DNA of 64,000 bases from Tropicimonas sp. IMCC34043 (GTDB taxonomy: Bacteria; Pseudomonadota; Alphaproteobacteria; Rhodobacterales; Rhodobacteraceae): assembly GCF_003390845.1 (NCBI RefSeq), contig NZ_QMEK01000003.1:413930-477929 (forward strand), in the 5' to 3' direction. Positions 62,095 to 64,000 of this stretch are shown in pieces. Numbering within the stretch: position 1 is the first letter of the stretch; every line of letters begins with the position of its first letter. Position numbers and translations under genes: made by a program. The notes beneath the pieces are model-generated. The model was not told the origin of the DNA, made no database searches, and saw only the letters and a program-made list of their open reading frames with translations.

Positions 62095-63132
62095 TCAGCG
62101 TGCGGAGGCGCTGCCCGACGGTTCCGCAACCGAGGCCCCCTCGACAAGCTCGGGCCGCATCAGCACGTGCTCGATCTCGGGCGATTCAGGGGCAATGGCC
62201 CGACTCATCAGGGTCGCCAGGGACGACCATGCTTCCGACAGCGATGAGCGTGTCACGCAGAGGGAGGGGTCGAAACCTTCGGCCGGATACTGGATCAGGA
62301 CGTCGTCGTGGGCCACGAGCGACAGATCGGATGGGATGGAAAGGCCCAGTTCCGCCGCCGCGTCGTAGACACCGCGCGCCAGCATCATGTTGCCGGCGAT
62401 GATTGCCGTTGGCGGCTCATCGGACCGCAGCCACTCCACCGCCGCCTCCCGGCCGCGGGCGCGGGTCATCGGACCATAGCTCACGTGAATCGTCTCGGGC
62501 GCGATCCCGCGATCGGTCAGGGCCCGGCGTGCCCCCGCCGTGCGGGTGCTGGAATAGATCCGGTGATCGTTTCCGTTCAGGAACAGGATCCGGCGATGCC
62601 CGGCATCGAGAAGCCGGCCCGCCAATGCCTCGCCCACGCGGAAATTGTCGAGATCGACAAAGAAGTGCTCGGCAACCGCGTCCTGCCCGTGCACGACGAA
62701 GGGGATTTTCCGTTCTTTCAGGTAGCTGACTCGCGGGTCCGGCTCCTCGAGTTCGGTCAGGATGAACCCGTCGATGCCGCCGCCGTAATAGAGTTCGTCG
62801 AACGCGCCGGTCACGTCGGCATTGCTGTCGACCACATGCAGAAGGAACTTGAGCCCGTGGCGCGAGATTGCCTGCGAAATGCCCACGACCATGTCGAACA
62901 TGATCTCGCGCCCGGAGGCGTCGATATCGCTGGGTATGACCATGGCGACGAAGCCTGTCTGACCGGTCTTGAGCCCCTTGGCGATGGAGTTCGGCCGATA
63001 GCCGAGGCGCTGTGCTGCCTCCCGCACGCGCTCGCGCGTCTGCTCGTTGACATCGCTGAAGCCGCCAAGCGCGCGGCTGACCTGGGTCAGCGACACACCG
63101 GTCTCCTTGCTGATGTCCTTCAGTGTCACCAT
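62095..63132 (-). CDS. aglR: LacI family regulator of the alpha-glucoside operon
   Basis: A 345-residue LacI repressor candidate. The helix-turn-helix is residues 1-22 (VTLKDISKETGVSLTQVSRA) with the hinge RVREAAQRLGYRPNSIAKGL. A sensor domain follows from about residue 60 (GFVAMVIPSDIDASGREIMF). It lies directly upstream of aglE on the same strand, separated by 235 bases that contain its operators. Sugar inducer is inferred. Start 63132 begins at the DNA-binding domain; a longer start at 63189 (MDCGPV) is also open, but the added residues are not conserved-looking. Confidence 0.88.
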   Translation of the reverse strand: MVTLKDISKETGVSLTQVSRALGGFSDVNEQTRERVREAAQRLGYRPNSIAKGLKTGQTGFVAMVIPSDIDASGREIMFDMVVGISQAISRHGLKFLLHVVDSNADVTGAFDELYYGGGIDGFILTELEEPDPRVSYLKERKIPFVVHGQDAVAEHFFVDLDNFRVGEALAGRLLDAGHRRILFLNGNDHRIYSSTRTAGARRALTDRGIAPETIHVSYGPMTRARGREAAVEWLRSDEPPTAIIAGNMMLARGVYDAAAELGLSIPSDLSLVAHDDVLIQYPAEGFDPSLCVTRSSLSEAWSSLATLMSRAIAPESPEIEHVLMRPELVEGASVAEPSGSASAR

Positions 63133-63686
63133 CTCAAGCCGGCTCGCTTTCCGTCGTTTGCGTTGCGCAGCGACAGGGCCACAATCCATTGAATTGCGCA
63201 AGGCAGAGGCGCCCGGACGAGTTTGAGAGATTTCATTGAATGTCGCGTCGGGGAAGAATCGAGATCGAGATCTCAGCGCGCCTGTCCTGTGTGCGCGGCG
63301 AAGAATGGCTGTCAGTTCGTCAGGGATCACAGGCTTGGGCGCGCGACAAGGATTGCCAGACGGCCCAGGAAATGAACCGACGGGCAAACTCCGGTGTGAG
63401 GAACCCGGCTTCTGTGACGGCCCGGCAAAGCCAGCCATGTGTTGAGGCCCACCACGCGGAAGTCCGATTTGGGCGCCCCTTCGACCGGAAACGGCTCTTC
63501 CGCCTTGTCCGTCTCCTCGTCCTCAGAGCAGGCTGACTTCAGTCGGCGGGCCTTTCGGGGGAGCAGATCACCGGTCTCACCCGTTCAGGCCGTGGACCGA
63601 CCACGGCGCCAAATGGATCGTGTGACACCAGCAAGGACCCTTGCCGCGCCGGGTCGAGGCAAGCTCCCACTGCCAAGCCGCCGCGA
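63133..63686. other. Gene-free stretch between aglR and DeoR-type gene
   Basis: About 550 bases without a gene I can support. Frames here show no consistent codon bias and no family similarity. The first 100-150 bases upstream of aglR should hold its promoter, but I could not find a convincing -35/-10 pair or a copy of the CCGAAACGTTTCGG operator. Confidence 0.4.
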
Positions 63687-64000
63687 TCAAGCCACGACGA
63701 TCTCGACGCCCAGTTCCGCTGCGGTCTCGATCTCGTCGGGCTGCAGGGGGTTGTCGGTGATGATCGTGTCGAACAGGGTCACGCTGCCCATCCGGTACAG
63801 GGCCGAGCGACCGATCTTGTCGTGATCCATCAGCAGGACCCGATGTCGGGCGTTCTGAAGCATTGCGAGTTTCACGCGCACCACACGTTCGTCCTGATGA
63901 TAGACATCCGGGAACTTGAGCGCCGAGGTCGACAGGAAACAGATGTCGACCATGAAGTCGGCAAAGCCCAACTCGGCCCGCCGTCCGAAGAAACCGTCGA
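63687..64000 (-). CDS. DeoR family transcriptional regulator, C-terminal part (cut by window edge)
   Basis: The last 104 residues of a protein whose start lies beyond the right edge. GFFGRRAELGFADFMVDICF, VKLAMLQNARHRVLLMDHDK and IGRSALYRMGSVTLFDTIIT form the DeoR C-terminal sensor domain, which binds sugar phosphates. The DHDKIGRSALYR element is the conserved phosphate-binding region. It may be part of the next sugar operon to the right. The winged-helix N-terminus cannot be seen. Confidence 0.82.
   Translation of the reverse strand, partial: DGFFGRRAELGFADFMVDICFLSTSALKFPDVYHQDERVVRVKLAMLQNARHRVLLMDHDKIGRSALYRMGSVTLFDTIITDNPLQPDEIETAAELGVEIVVA

Noticed and set aside
63240..63536. Small plus-strand frame upstream of aglR
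   Set aside because: No codon bias or family similarity and several alternative frames of equal length overlap it.

Overview
The window looks like a chromosomal stretch of a Rhodobacteraceae bacterium (Alphaproteobacteria, order Rhodobacterales). The pointers are high GC with strong GC preference at third codon positions, a CcrM-type cell-cycle methyltransferase, lineage-typical DUF2125, DUF4170 and DUF3576 proteins, a Rhodobacter-type porin, TRAP and Agl-type sugar transport, and alphaproteobacterial gene orders (lpxK-waaA-DUF4170-cysQ-pmbA; DUF3576-leuS-lptE-holA). Calls rest on reading motifs and context; no database search was run.

Layout. 1-9.7 kb is accessory: a type I methionine aminopeptidase, a MerR-controlled MFS exporter, a scar of a P2-like prophage (tape-measure start joined to a late-control protein D end), and a TetR-controlled RND efflux pair preceded by an eroded DHA2-type MFS gene. 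It ends at a tRNA-Arg(CCT) whose 3' end faces it, a typical island position, although no integrase or att repeat is visible. 9.95-16.2 kb holds a LacI regulator and a five-gene set (GT2, LAB_N membrane protein, GT39, UDP-glucuronate epimerase, UDP-glucose dehydrogenase) that reads as uronic-acid decoration of lipid A or core. 16.3-31 kb is mostly housekeeping: DAACS symporter, RNase HII, CcrM, MutY, a DsbA-like protein, lpxK/waaA, CysQ-like phosphatase, PmbA, DUF2125, an SDR and an enoyl-CoA hydratase.

31-43.3 kb is a uronate catabolism regulon. On the minus strand are altronate dehydratase and a FadR-type GntR regulator. Divergent from them is a plus-strand operon of about 9.8 kb: uxaC, TRAP transporter P/Q/M, kdgF, kduI, kduD, a fructuronate-reductase-like dehydrogenase, uxuA and kdgK. 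Saturated uronates (UxaC, reductase, UxuA) and 4,5-unsaturated uronates (KdgF, KduI, KduD) both converge on 2-keto-3-deoxygluconate, which KdgK phosphorylates. KDPG aldolase, a dedicated tagaturonate reductase and polysaccharide lyases are not in the window.

43.3-53.2 kb holds a flavoprotein, a GST, holA, lptE, leuS, a DUF3576 lipoprotein, a porin and a YcaQ-like DNA glycosylase. 53.7-63.1 kb is an alpha-glucoside operon on the minus strand: LacI regulator, then binding protein, two permeases, ATPase and two GH13 glucosidases. It has two tandem operator-like palindromes exactly 21 bp apart at the promoter. A DeoR-type regulator is cut by the right edge.

I found no clearly undescribed system. 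The most useful leads are the prophage deletion scar, the eroded in-frame MFS remnant, the GANTC cluster in the ccrM promoter, the hexuronosylation cluster, the two-branch uronate operon, and matching 11-bp hairpins between the binding-protein and permease genes of both sugar transport operons.
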